A stretch of DNA of 64,000 bases from contig NZ_BCTF01000004.1 of assembly GCF_001571145.1 (NCBI RefSeq), positions 1-64,000 on the forward strand, written 5' to 3'. The notes beneath the pieces are model-generated. The model saw nothing but the letters and a program-made list of their open reading frames with translations, made no database searches and was not told where the DNA came from. Shown here piece by piece: positions 37,874-46,526 of this stretch. How positions within the stretch are numbered: the stretch's first letter is position 1; each line of letters begins with the position of its first letter. This stretch comes from Hydrogenophaga flava NBRC 102514. GTDB taxonomy: Bacteria > Pseudomonadota > Gammaproteobacteria > Burkholderiales > Burkholderiaceae_C. The position numbers were made by a program, and so were the translations under genes.

Positions 37874-38827
37874 ATGAGCGCCGCTGCCTCTTCCACCGTC
37901 CTGCAGATCGGCCCGCTGATGCCGGCGCTGGAGGTCGCCTTGCGCGAACAGCACACCGTGCTGACCGCACAGGCCACCACCGCCGACGCACCGCTGGCCG
38001 ACAGCGCCGATGCCGCGCGCGTGGTGGCGATGGTGACCTCAGCCCCGGTGGGCGTGCCGGCGGCCTGGCTGGCGCAACTGCCGGCGCTGAAGGTGGTGTC
38101 GTCCTTCGGCGTGGGCCTGGACCGGCTGCCGCTGGACGCCGCGCGTGCGGCGGGCCTGCCGGTGGGCTACACGCCCGATGTGCTGAACGACTGCGTGGCC
38201 GACCTGGCCATGGGCCTGCTGATCGACGGTGCGCGCCGCATCGCCGCGGCCGACCGCTTCGTGCGGCGCGGCGACTGGCTGCAGGGCCGCTTCCCGCTGA
38301 GCACGCGCGTGAGCGGCAAGCGCCTGGGCGTCGTGGGTCTGGGCCGCATCGGCCAGGCCGTGGCGCGGCGCGCGGCCGGCTTCGACATGGCCATCGCCTA
38401 CACCAAGCGCAGCCCGGCCGAGGGCGTGGCCTGGCGGCACGAACCCTCGCTGCTGGCGCTGGCCGAGTGGGCGGACTTCCTGGTGCTCACCGTGGCCGCC
38501 AGCCCGGCCACCCACCACCTGGTGAACGCCGAGGTGCTGCGCGCGCTGGGGCCGAAGGGCCTGCTGGTCAACGTGGCGCGTGGCAGCGTGGTGGACGAAG
38601 CCGCGCTGATCGCCTGCCTGCAAAGCGGTGAACTCGGCGGCGCGGCGCTGGACGTGTTCGAGGACGAACCCCGCGTGCCGGCCGCCCTGCTGGCGCTGGA
38701 CAACGTGGTGCTGGCGCCGCACATGGCCAGCGGCACCCACGACACCCGGCAGGCCATGGCCGACCTCACCCTGGCCAACCTGCACGCCGGCCTGGCCGGT
38801 GAACCCCTGCCCGCCCGCGCGGCCTGA
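37874..38827 (+). CDS. D-isomer-specific 2-hydroxyacid dehydrogenase
   Basis: 317 residues. NAD(P) motif [15 protein letters not shown], catalytic Arg in [12 protein letters not shown], Glu in ALDVFEDEP and His in [11 protein letters not shown]. The family includes glyoxylate/hydroxypyruvate reductase and 2-ketogluconate reductase. It sits between the periplasmic lactonase and garD, so a side step of aldarate use such as hydroxypyruvate, tartronate or 2-keto acid reduction is likely. The exact substrate cannot be read from sequence. Confidence 0.87.
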   Translation: MSAAASSTVLQIGPLMPALEVALREQHTVLTAQATTADAPLADSADAARVVAMVTSAPVGVPAAWLAQLPALKVVSSFGVGLDRLPLDAARAAGLPVGYTPDVLNDCVADLAMGLLIDGARRIAAADRFVRRGDWLQGRFPLSTRVSGKRLGVVGLGRIGQAVARRAAGFDMAIAYTKRSPAEGVAWRHEPSLLALAEWADFLVLTVAASPATHHLVNAEVLRALGPKGLLVNVARGSVVDEAALIACLQSGELGGAALDVFEDEPRVPAALLALDNVVLAPHMASGTHDTRQAMADLTLANLHAGLAGEPLPARAA

Positions 38828-38859
38828 CCCTTTTTCCGCTTTCGACAAGCCCGCCGACC

Positions 38860-40407
38860 ATGAACGCCCCCGTGACCCCGCGCACCATCCGCATCCACCC
38901 CGACGACAACGTGGCCGTGGTCGTCAACGACGGTGGCCTGCCCGCCGGCACCGCCCTGCCCGGCGGACCCACGCTCGTGCAGGCCGTGCCGCAGGGCCAC
39001 AAGGTCGCGCTGACCGACCTGCCCGCAGGCACCGCCGTGCGGCGCTACAACGTGGTCATCGGCCACACCGCGGTGGACATTCCCGCGGGCGGCTGGGTCA
39101 ACGAGCAGCGGCTGGTGATGCCCGAGGCGCGTTCGCTGCAGGGCCTGCCCGCACCGCAACCGCCCGCCGATCTGCCGCCGCTCGAAGGTCACACCTTCAT
39201 GGGCTACCGCAACGCCGATGGCAGCGTGGGCACGCGCAACCTGCTGGCCGTGACGACCACGGTGCAGTGCGTGGCCGGCGTGCTCGAATTCGCCGTCGAG
39301 CGCATCAGGAAAGACCTGCTGCCGAAGTACCCCAACGTGGACGGCGTGGTGGGCCTGACGCACAGCTACGGCTGCGGCGTGGCCATCGACGCGCCCGATG
39401 CCATCATCCCCATCCGCACCGTGCGCAACCTGGCGATGAACCCCAACTTCGGCGGCGAGGTGATGGTGCTCAGCCTGGGCTGCGAGAAGCTGCAGCCCGA
39501 GCGGCTCCTGCCGCCGGGCAGCATTCCGATCAGCGATGAGCGCCAGGGACCGGACGTGGTCTGCCTTCAAGATGAAAAGCACGTCGGCTTCATGTCGATG
39601 ATCGACAGCATCCTCACGCAGGCCAAGACCCATCTGGAACGCCTGAACGCGCGCCAGCGAACCACCTGCCCGGTGAGTGAGCTGGTGGTGGGCGTGCAGT
39701 GCGGCGGCAGCGACGCTTTTTCCGGCGTCACCGCCAACCCGGCCGTGGGCTTTGCGACCGACCTGCTGGTGCGCGCCGGGGCGACCGTGATGTTCAGCGA
39801 GAACACCGAGGTGCGCGACGCGGTGGACCAGCTCACGCGCCGCGCGGCGACGCCCGAAGTGGCCGACGCCATCGTGCGCGAACTCGGCTGGTACGACGCC
39901 TACCTGGCGCGCGGCCAGGCCGACCGCAGCGCCAACACCACGCCCGGCAACAAGAAGGGCGGGCTGTCGAACATCGTCGAGAAGGCCATGGGCTCCATCG
40001 TCAAGAGCGGCAACGGCCCCATCCACGGCGTGATCGCACCCGGCGAGAAGGTGAAGCAGAAGGGCCTGATCTTCGCCGCCACCCCCGCCAGCGACTTCAT
40101 CTGCGGCACCCTGCAGCTGGCCGCGGGCATGAACCTGCATGTCTTCACCACCGGCCGCGGCACGCCCTACGGCCTGGCCGAATGCCCGGTGATCAAGGTG
40201 GCCACACGCAACGACCTGGCGCGCCGCTGGCACGACCTGATGGACGTGAACGCAGGCCGCATCGCCAGCGGCGAGGCCAGCATCGACGAGCTCGGCTGGG
40301 AACTGTTCCACCGCATGCTGGCCGTCGCCAGCGGCGAGAAGACCTGGGCCGAGAAGTGGGGCCTGCACAACGACCTGGTCCTCTTCAACCCCGCACCCAT
40401 CACCTGA
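38860..40407 (+). CDS. garD: Galactarate dehydratase GarD (UxaA/altronate dehydratase family)
   Basis: 515 residues. The N-terminal SAF-like domain ([30 protein letters not shown]) is followed by the UxaA-type body with [47 protein letters not shown] and [12 protein letters not shown], a close pattern match to E. coli GarD. The Fe2+-dependent enzyme converts galactarate to 5-keto-4-deoxyglucarate. It adds a fold unrelated to the enolase-type dehydratases nearby. Confidence 0.94.
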   Translation: MNAPVTPRTIRIHPDDNVAVVVNDGGLPAGTALPGGPTLVQAVPQGHKVALTDLPAGTAVRRYNVVIGHTAVDIPAGGWVNEQRLVMPEARSLQGLPAPQPPADLPPLEGHTFMGYRNADGSVGTRNLLAVTTTVQCVAGVLEFAVERIRKDLLPKYPNVDGVVGLTHSYGCGVAIDAPDAIIPIRTVRNLAMNPNFGGEVMVLSLGCEKLQPERLLPPGSIPISDERQGPDVVCLQDEKHVGFMSMIDSILTQAKTHLERLNARQRTTCPVSELVVGVQCGGSDAFSGVTANPAVGFATDLLVRAGATVMFSENTEVRDAVDQLTRRAATPEVADAIVRELGWYDAYLARGQADRSANTTPGNKKGGLSNIVEKAMGSIVKSGNGPIHGVIAPGEKVKQKGLIFAATPASDFICGTLQLAAGMNLHVFTTGRGTPYGLAECPVIKVATRNDLARRWHDLMDVNAGRIASGEASIDELGWELFHRMLAVASGEKTWAEKWGLHNDLVLFNPAPIT

Positions 40408-40466
40408 AGCACCCACATAGCCGGCAGTTCGACCGGTCCCTTTTCCAACCACCACGGAGACAAACC

Positions 40467-41435
40467 ATGATCCAGCGCCGACACCTGATTGCCGCGTCCA
40501 CCCTGGCCGCCCTGCCCCTGGGCGCCTTCGCGCAGAGCGACTACCCGAACAAGCCCATCAAGATCATCGTGGCCTTTCCGCCCGGCGGCACGTCCGACGT
40601 GATGGGCCGCATGGTGGCCGACCCGCTGGCCAAGGTGCTGGGCCAGCCGGTGGTGGTCGAGAACGTGGGCGGCGCCGGCGGCGTCATCGGCACCGAGCGC
40701 GGCGTCAAGGCGCCGGCCGACGGCTACACCATCATCCAGACCGGCGTGGGCCAGAACGCCGTGGCGCACGGCCTGGACCCCAACCTCAAGTACGACTCGG
40801 TCAAGGACTTCATCCACATCAGCCACGTGCACAGCGGCCCCAACGTGCTGGTGGTCAACGCCAGCCAGCCCTACAAGACCCTGGCCGACCTGGTGAAGGC
40901 CGCCAAGGCCAACCCCGGCAAGCTGGACTACGGCTACACCCACGCGGCCTCGGGCCACATGGCGATGGAGCTGTTCAAGCAGACCGCGGGCATCTTCATG
41001 ACCGGCATCCCCTACCGCGGCGGCGGCCCCATGATGACGGCGCTGCTGGGCAACGAGATCCCGATGATGTTCATCAACCAGGACGTGGCCCTGCCCCACA
41101 TCAAGGCCGGCAAGCTGCGCCCGCTGGCGGTCTCCAGCCTGCAGCGCAACAGCCTCTACCCCGACGTGCCCACCGTCGCCGAATCCGGCTACCCCGGCTT
41201 CGAGGCGCTGTCCTGGTCAGGCATGTCGGTGGCCAAGGGCACGCCCGCGCCCATCGTGGCCAGGCTCGAAGCCGCGTTCAAGGAAGTGATGTCCTCGCCC
41301 GCGATCAAGCAGAAGCTGGAGGGCAACGGCTTCGTGGTGCCGGTGCAAGGCTCCAAGCCCTATTCGGACTTTGTCGCCAGCGAACTGCAGCGCTGGGTCA
41401 AGGTGATCAAGACCGCCGGCATCAAGCCGCAGTGA
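40467..41435 (+). CDS. Bug/TctC family periplasmic binding protein
   Basis: 322 residues, signal peptide MIQRRHLIAASTLAALPLGAFA. Bug motifs YPNKPIKIIVAFPPGGTSDVMGRM and VENVGGAGGVIGTERGVKAPADGYT. Leader CCACCACGGAGAC (40449-40461) is nearly identical to the one before dctP. Placed between garD and a galactarate/talarate dehydratase gene, so galactarate is a reasonable ligand. Confidence 0.92.
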   Translation: MIQRRHLIAASTLAALPLGAFAQSDYPNKPIKIIVAFPPGGTSDVMGRMVADPLAKVLGQPVVVENVGGAGGVIGTERGVKAPADGYTIIQTGVGQNAVAHGLDPNLKYDSVKDFIHISHVHSGPNVLVVNASQPYKTLADLVKAAKANPGKLDYGYTHAASGHMAMELFKQTAGIFMTGIPYRGGGPMMTALLGNEIPMMFINQDVALPHIKAGKLRPLAVSSLQRNSLYPDVPTVAESGYPGFEALSWSGMSVAKGTPAPIVARLEAAFKEVMSSPAIKQKLEGNGFVVPVQGSKPYSDFVASELQRWVKVIKTAGIKPQ

Positions 41436-41454
41436 GCACGGAGCCGAAGGCCGC

Positions 41455-42591
41455 ATGAGCACCACCGCCGACCGCATCGTCTGGATGCGCATCTCCTCCT
41501 GTTATCTGCCCCTGGCCACACCGATCAGCGACGCCAAGGTGCTGACCGGGCGGCAGAAGCCGATGACCGAAATCGCGATGCTGTTCGTCGAGCTGCAGAC
41601 GGCGCAAGGCCACGAGGGCCTGGGCCTGAGCTACAGCAAGCGGGCCGGTGGGCCGGGCCAGTTCGCGCACGCGCAGGAGATCGCGCCGAACCTGATCGGC
41701 GAAGACCCGAACGACATCGCGCGCCTGTGGGACAAGCTGTGCTGGGCCGGCGCGTCGGTGGGGCGCAGCGGCCTGTCCACCCAGGCCATCGGCGCCTTCG
41801 ACGTGGCGCTGTGGGACACAAAAGCCCGGCGCGCGAACCTGTCGCTGGCCAAGCTGCTGGGCGCGCACCGCGAGTCGGTGCGCTGCTACAACACCTCGGG
41901 CGGCTTCCTGCACACGCCCATCGACCAGCTGAAGGTGAACGCCGCGGCCTCGGTGGCGCGCGGCATCGGCGGCATCAAGCTCAAGGTCGGCCAGCCCGAC
42001 GGCCGCATCGACATGCAGCGCGTGCAGGCCGTGCGCGAGCACCTGGGCGACGGCGTGCCGCTGATGGTGGACGCCAACCAGCAGTGGGACCGGCCCACCG
42101 CGCAGCGCATGTGCCGCGCGCTCGAAGGCTTCAACCTGGTCTGGATCGAGGAGCCGCTGGACGCCTACGACCACGAGGGCCACGCGGCGCTGGCGCAGCA
42201 GTTCGACACCCCGATTGCCACCGGCGAGATGCTGACCAGCGCCGGCGAGCACTGGGACCTGATCCGCCACCGCGCGGCCGACTACCTGATGCCCGATGGC
42301 CCGCGCGTGGGCGGCATCACGCCCTTCCTGAAGGTGGCCGGCCTGGCGCAGCACGCCGGCCTGATGCTGGCGCCGCACTTCGCGATGGAGCTGCACGTGC
42401 ACCTGGCCGCGGCCTACCCGACCGAGCCCTGGGTCGAGCACTTCGAGTGGCTGGAGCCGCTGTTCAACGAGCGCATCGAGATCGCGAACGGCCGCATGCT
42501 CGTGCCCACGTGGCCGGGCCTGGGCCTGTCGCTGAGCGAGCAGGCGCGGGCGTGGACACGTGCGTCGGCCGAGGTTGGTCAGCGGCTCTGA
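41455..42591 (+). CDS. L-talarate/galactarate dehydratase-like enolase superfamily enzyme
   Basis: 378 residues, mandelate-racemase subgroup. Lys175/Lys177 (GIKLKVG), metal ligands Asp206 (MVDANQQW), Glu232 (IEEPLD) and Glu258 (TGEML), and the Asp281 with His308 (APHFAMELH) dyad are all present. The segments SDAKVLTGRQKPMTEIA and SYSKRAGGPGQFAHA closely resemble characterised talarate/galactarate dehydratases (as I recall from Salmonella and Polaromonas). It would give the island a third enolase-type dehydratase beside the UxaA-type GarD. Confidence 0.88.
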   Translation: MSTTADRIVWMRISSCYLPLATPISDAKVLTGRQKPMTEIAMLFVELQTAQGHEGLGLSYSKRAGGPGQFAHAQEIAPNLIGEDPNDIARLWDKLCWAGASVGRSGLSTQAIGAFDVALWDTKARRANLSLAKLLGAHRESVRCYNTSGGFLHTPIDQLKVNAAASVARGIGGIKLKVGQPDGRIDMQRVQAVREHLGDGVPLMVDANQQWDRPTAQRMCRALEGFNLVWIEEPLDAYDHEGHAALAQQFDTPIATGEMLTSAGEHWDLIRHRAADYLMPDGPRVGGITPFLKVAGLAQHAGLMLAPHFAMELHVHLAAAYPTEPWVEHFEWLEPLFNERIEIANGRMLVPTWPGLGLSLSEQARAWTRASAEVGQRL

Positions 42592-42604
42592 CTACACTGC
42601 CACG

Positions 42605-43684
42605 ATGGCAGCGCACACCCCTCTGAACCCGCAACGTTTTTTCGGCGAAGTCGGCGGCGAGCCGGTCGCCCTGTTCCGCCTGCGCCATGCCAGTGGCATG
42701 GAAGTGGCCGTCTGCAACCTGGGTGCCAAGGTGCTGCAGATCCTGGTCCCCGACCGCGACGGCGCACTGGGCGATGTGGCGCTGGGCTACGACAGCCTGG
42801 CCGCGCTGCAGGCCGGCGCCCCGTCCATGGGCGCTTTCATCGGCCGCGTCGCCGGCCGCATCGCACAGGCGCGCTACACGCTGGACGGCACGGCCTATGC
42901 GCTGGAGCCGAACGCCGGCCCGCACAGCATCCACGGCGGCCCGCGCGGATCGCGCCACCGCGTGTTCTCGGCCCACCAGGACACGCCCGACGCGCTCACG
43001 CTGCGCCTGCGTTTCGAACCCTCGGTCGACGGACACCCGGGCATCCTCGACCTCACGCTGAACTACCGCCTCATCGACGGCCCCACCCTGGTGGTGGAGC
43101 ACGAGGCAGTGGCGGTCTGCAACGCCAGCCCGGACTCGCCCGCCAGCTTCACGCCGCACATCTTCTTCAACCTCGACGGGCCAGGCGAGCGCCTCATCGA
43201 CGACCACCACCTGCAGGTGTTCGCCGACCGGCTGCTCGCCGCGGACGCCGACAACGTGGCCACCGGCGAACGCACGCCACTAAACGGCCATCCGCTGGAC
43301 CTGCGCCAGCCGCGGAGGCTGGGCAACCTGCCCGACATCGACCACGCCTATGAACTCGCCGGATCACCGAACGGCGGTCTGCGATGCGTGGCCCAGGCCC
43401 ACAGCCCGGCCTCGGGCCGCACGCTCGACGTGTGGACCACCGAACCCGTGATGCAGGTCTACACCGCAGGCGCACTGGGCACCGGCGCCACACCGGACAT
43501 CGGCAAAAGCGGCGTGGTGCACCGCCCGCGCGCGGGCCTGTGCCTGGAGCCGCAGCAGTACCCCAACGCGGTGAACTGCCCGTCGTTCCCGCTCATGCGC
43601 GTGGCGGTGGGCCAGCCTTACCTGGCGCGCACCGAGTACCGCTTCGGAACAGAAGCCGACAGCTCCACAACGAAGCCGCTCTGA
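42605..43684 (+). CDS. Aldose 1-epimerase (galactose mutarotase family)
   Basis: 359 residues, GalM-like. The catalytic His pair is visible in GPHSIHGGPRG and FTPHIFFNLDG, and the catalytic Glu in LCLEPQQYPNAVN. It interconverts sugar anomers, which would help Udh because that enzyme uses one anomer of the uronate. The ATG at 42605 is 13 bases after the dehydratase stop. Last plus-strand gene of the island; it converges with the unknown gene at 43697. Confidence 0.88.
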   Translation: MAAHTPLNPQRFFGEVGGEPVALFRLRHASGMEVAVCNLGAKVLQILVPDRDGALGDVALGYDSLAALQAGAPSMGAFIGRVAGRIAQARYTLDGTAYALEPNAGPHSIHGGPRGSRHRVFSAHQDTPDALTLRLRFEPSVDGHPGILDLTLNYRLIDGPTLVVEHEAVAVCNASPDSPASFTPHIFFNLDGPGERLIDDHHLQVFADRLLAADADNVATGERTPLNGHPLDLRQPRRLGNLPDIDHAYELAGSPNGGLRCVAQAHSPASGRTLDVWTTEPVMQVYTAGALGTGATPDIGKSGVVHRPRAGLCLEPQQYPNAVNCPSFPLMRVAVGQPYLARTEYRFGTEADSSTTKPL

Positions 43685-43696
43685 GCAGAACCGCGC

Positions 43697-45490
43697 TCAA
43701 ATGCCCAAGCCCGGCCTCCAGCCAATCCCGCTCCGGGCAACAACCGCATCAGCAGGCGATATGCACTCAAGCTGAACGATCAGCGCATCAAACGTGGTTT
43801 GGCAAAGTTGTCTCTTATCGCGGTTGCTTTCATCCGGCGTGTAGCCCAAGTACTGAATCAGTTCCTTGAGCGCCTTTCCCGCCTCAACGGGAAAAGACTG
43901 CGCATAAGTGTTGAACACCTTCAAAAGTTCGGCGTGGTACTTCTCCACCATAGGAGCAAAGCTCAGACTTGCCGCATACCCGACCAGCATGGGAACATCT
44001 GCAGCCGGTATCTCCGACAACAGGCGCTGCCGGTGTAGATCCAGACATTCCTCCAGAACCCCGAGCAACTCAAGGTCAGGCTCGCAGACAAAACGACGAT
44101 TACCGTCCCAATAAGGACCTGGAACCAGAATCCTCAGGGAAAAAGAAAAATCCAGTGTTGATCCCATCCACCATGCCTGTGGAACATGGTCTTTGAGCCG
44201 ATCGTTCACACAGTCGCGGAACAACCCAATCGCTTCGGTGCGAAGCGGACTGCCGCGCTCGGCGTAGTACGCAAGATGTGTCAGCGCTGAGCACCGGTCA
44301 TGGACGGCTGCACCACCGGGCCCAAGCAGCAGATTCCGATATGCGGTCAACACCTCCTGCCAGTAGGCATCGCTGGGATTGCCACAACGAAGCAGGATCT
44401 CCAAGGACGAAAAAGCGCTCGGCATGTCCTCGTCCACGCCCTCGCGAAGAACCCATTCGGACAAATGCTGGCATGCACCGTCCAAGAAGGTCCGGAGCGC
44501 CCCGCGCGCTTCGTGAGGTGCATCCTGGATAGACCGGTCGGCTGCGTCAATCGATTCGCGCAACATCTCTTCTGCAAACAGCTTGCGCTTCTCCTTCAAC
44601 TTCAATGCCAGCCGAAACGTTGACTCCGGATCGCTCTTGTAGACGCTGGACAACGCCTTCTCATGACGATTGGGACCTCGCGTCCAGTATTCATCGATCA
44701 CCTTTGCTGCTTGCTCAACATCGTCCTCTGCGCACCGCAACAAAAGGGGCCAGACATGCCCCTTGAGATCGTTGAAGCAGGGGTGCAATTGGTGTGAGTG
44801 GCCTGTCGCCTTTTCCAGAAGAATGAGTGCCAACAACCTCTCGAGCAAGTGTTGCGCAGGTGTCCCGCGACTTTTCAGGCAAACCGCCATTAAGTCGAAT
44901 TGATCTTTTTCAAACGCACCTTTGTTATCTGGCTCGATGGATATCCGCAACGACCGGAAGAAATACAAAACGCCCAGCATCACATCGGCTTGCTGCTGAG
45001 CATCCAAAAGCCGGTGGAGCCGCCTTAAAAAACGGGTTCGTTGCCACGCAGCCAGACGCGTATCGCCCCACGCTAGTAGCTTTGCCACCCTCCCCATGGC
45101 GAGAATGTTCAAACCGGGTTGAGGTGCAGGGACTCCGTGCTTCTGCTCGTACATCCAGCCAAAGTACTTACGGTTCCACAGCAGCAGGGCGCTTTGGGAA
45201 AACACGTTGGGCTTCCTGAGCAGCTCAAAACGCTGCCTGCCGTGCCATTCAGCCAGATTTACTAGCACCCTTTTTTCTGCATCCGTGGCTTGGGCAAACA
45301 GGCTGTTGCGGCGCGCCATCCAGCCGAACCGCTCTGGCGAGTCTTTCAAGTTCGGAGGAAGAAAGGCGTTTTCTGGCAGTGAGGACAAGTGCGGCTCCCG
45401 AAGTCGGAGCTCGCCAGGTGTAGACGCCTCCTGTTCAACTGCGGGCGATGATAGTTCGCCGGTGTTCTTGACCTCAGGCTTACCCTCCAC
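43697..45490 (-). CDS. Unknown protein, lower GC, third gene of the permease-kinase operon
   Basis: 597 codons in an uninterrupted frame; I do not recognise the family. The protein is mostly alpha-helical and rich in Leu, Arg and Trp, with no signal peptide, membrane segment or catalytic motif I can name. By hand count GC is 50% in 43801-43860 and 42% in 44881-44940, well below the roughly 68% of neighbours, which suggests transfer. A GTG start at 45490 overlaps the LuxR-regulator stop by 11 bases; a later start at the MARRNSLFAQ segment (about residue 58) is possible. The overlap suggests it is co-expressed with the two signalling genes upstream. Confidence 0.7.
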   Translation of the reverse strand: MEGKPEVKNTGELSSPAVEQEASTPGELRLREPHLSSLPENAFLPPNLKDSPERFGWMARRNSLFAQATDAEKRVLVNLAEWHGRQRFELLRKPNVFSQSALLLWNRKYFGWMYEQKHGVPAPQPGLNILAMGRVAKLLAWGDTRLAAWQRTRFLRRLHRLLDAQQQADVMLGVLYFFRSLRISIEPDNKGAFEKDQFDLMAVCLKSRGTPAQHLLERLLALILLEKATGHSHQLHPCFNDLKGHVWPLLLRCAEDDVEQAAKVIDEYWTRGPNRHEKALSSVYKSDPESTFRLALKLKEKRKLFAEEMLRESIDAADRSIQDAPHEARGALRTFLDGACQHLSEWVLREGVDEDMPSAFSSLEILLRCGNPSDAYWQEVLTAYRNLLLGPGGAAVHDRCSALTHLAYYAERGSPLRTEAIGLFRDCVNDRLKDHVPQAWWMGSTLDFSFSLRILVPGPYWDGNRRFVCEPDLELLGVLEECLDLHRQRLLSEIPAADVPMLVGYAASLSFAPMVEKYHAELLKVFNTYAQSFPVEAGKALKELIQYLGYTPDESNRDKRQLCQTTFDALIVQLECISPADAVVARSGIGWRPGLGI

Positions 45491-46526
45491 GCGGCTGGAG
45501 CAACGGCACCCGGTTGATCGCCATCGCCGCCGCCGCGGTGCGCGTCTCCACGCCCAGCTTGGCGTGGATGCGCTCCAGGTGCTTCTTCGCCGTCGCCGGG
45601 CTCGACCCGAGGATGTCGCCGATGTCGCGGTTGATCTTGCCCTTGACCACCCAGTACAGCACCTCGGCCTCGCGCGCGGTGAGGCCGAAGGCCTGGGCCA
45701 GGGCTTCGAGCACGGCGGCGTCCGAGGTTTCCTGCATCACGATCAGCCAGTCGCCCGGTTCGCCCTGGGCTTCGTCCTCGTCGCCGATCTGCTGGTGCAG
45801 GCGGAAGCTCAGGCGGCGCGGCCCCTGGTCGATGGTCAGGCGCGGCGGCTCGCGCAGTGGCTGGCCCGGCGCGGGCGGCGCAGCGAACTCGGGCAGCAGG
45901 CGCAACAGGCGATCGAGCCACTCCAGCACCGGCGCGGGTGTGACCGGCGACTCGGTGCCGAAGTAGCGCTGCAGCAGGTCGCGCGCCAGCGGCGTCTGCC
46001 ACATCAGGCGGCCGTCGCGCGCGCGCACGGTGATGGTGGCGTAGCCGAAGGCGTCGAGCGCGTTGCGCGCCTGGCTGCGTTCGAGCGCGCCCTGGCGGCT
46101 CTGGCGCGACTGGCGCAGGTGCACGCCCATGCGCGCCATCACCTCGCGCGGCTTGATCGGCTTGGTGACATAGTCCACACCGCCCGCCTCCAGTGCGGCC
46201 ACCAGGTGCTCGGTCTCGGTCAGTCCCGTCATGAACAGGATGGGGATGTGCGCCGTCGCCGGGTCGGCCTTGAGGCAGCGCGCCACCTCGAAGCCGTCGA
46301 GACCGGGCATCACCGCGTCCAGCAGCACCACGTCGGGCAGGGCCTGGCGCGCACGGCGGATCGCGGCCTCGCCGTCCAGCGCCACCAGCACGGTGTAGCC
46401 GGCGTCGTCCAGCGCGTCGTGCAGCGGCGCGACGTTGTCGGGCACGTCGTCGACGATCAGCACCACCGCACCGGGTTCGGCGGCCAGCGGGGCGTCGGGG
46501 GAGGGGTGGTCGGGCGAGCGGATCAT
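45480..46526 (-). CDS. LuxR-type response regulator
   Basis: 348 residues. The receiver domain is residues about 20-135 with Asp26-Asp27, phosphoacceptor Asp70 (VVLLDAVMPG), Thr100 and Lys122. A middle segment of about 130 residues has no assignable domain. The LuxR HTH is at about 276-340 (LTAREAEVLYWVVKGKINRDIGDILGSSPATAKKHLERIHAKLGV). The start overlaps the stop of the permease-kinase gene by four bases, so it is the obvious partner of that kinase. Confidence 0.93.
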   Translation of the reverse strand: MIRSPDHPSPDAPLAAEPGAVVLIVDDVPDNVAPLHDALDDAGYTVLVALDGEAAIRRARQALPDVVLLDAVMPGLDGFEVARCLKADPATAHIPILFMTGLTETEHLVAALEAGGVDYVTKPIKPREVMARMGVHLRQSRQSRQGALERSQARNALDAFGYATITVRARDGRLMWQTPLARDLLQRYFGTESPVTPAPVLEWLDRLLRLLPEFAAPPAPGQPLREPPRLTIDQGPRRLSFRLHQQIGDEDEAQGEPGDWLIVMQETSDAAVLEALAQAFGLTAREAEVLYWVVKGKINRDIGDILGSSPATAKKHLERIHAKLGVETRTAAAAMAINRVPLLQPRGG

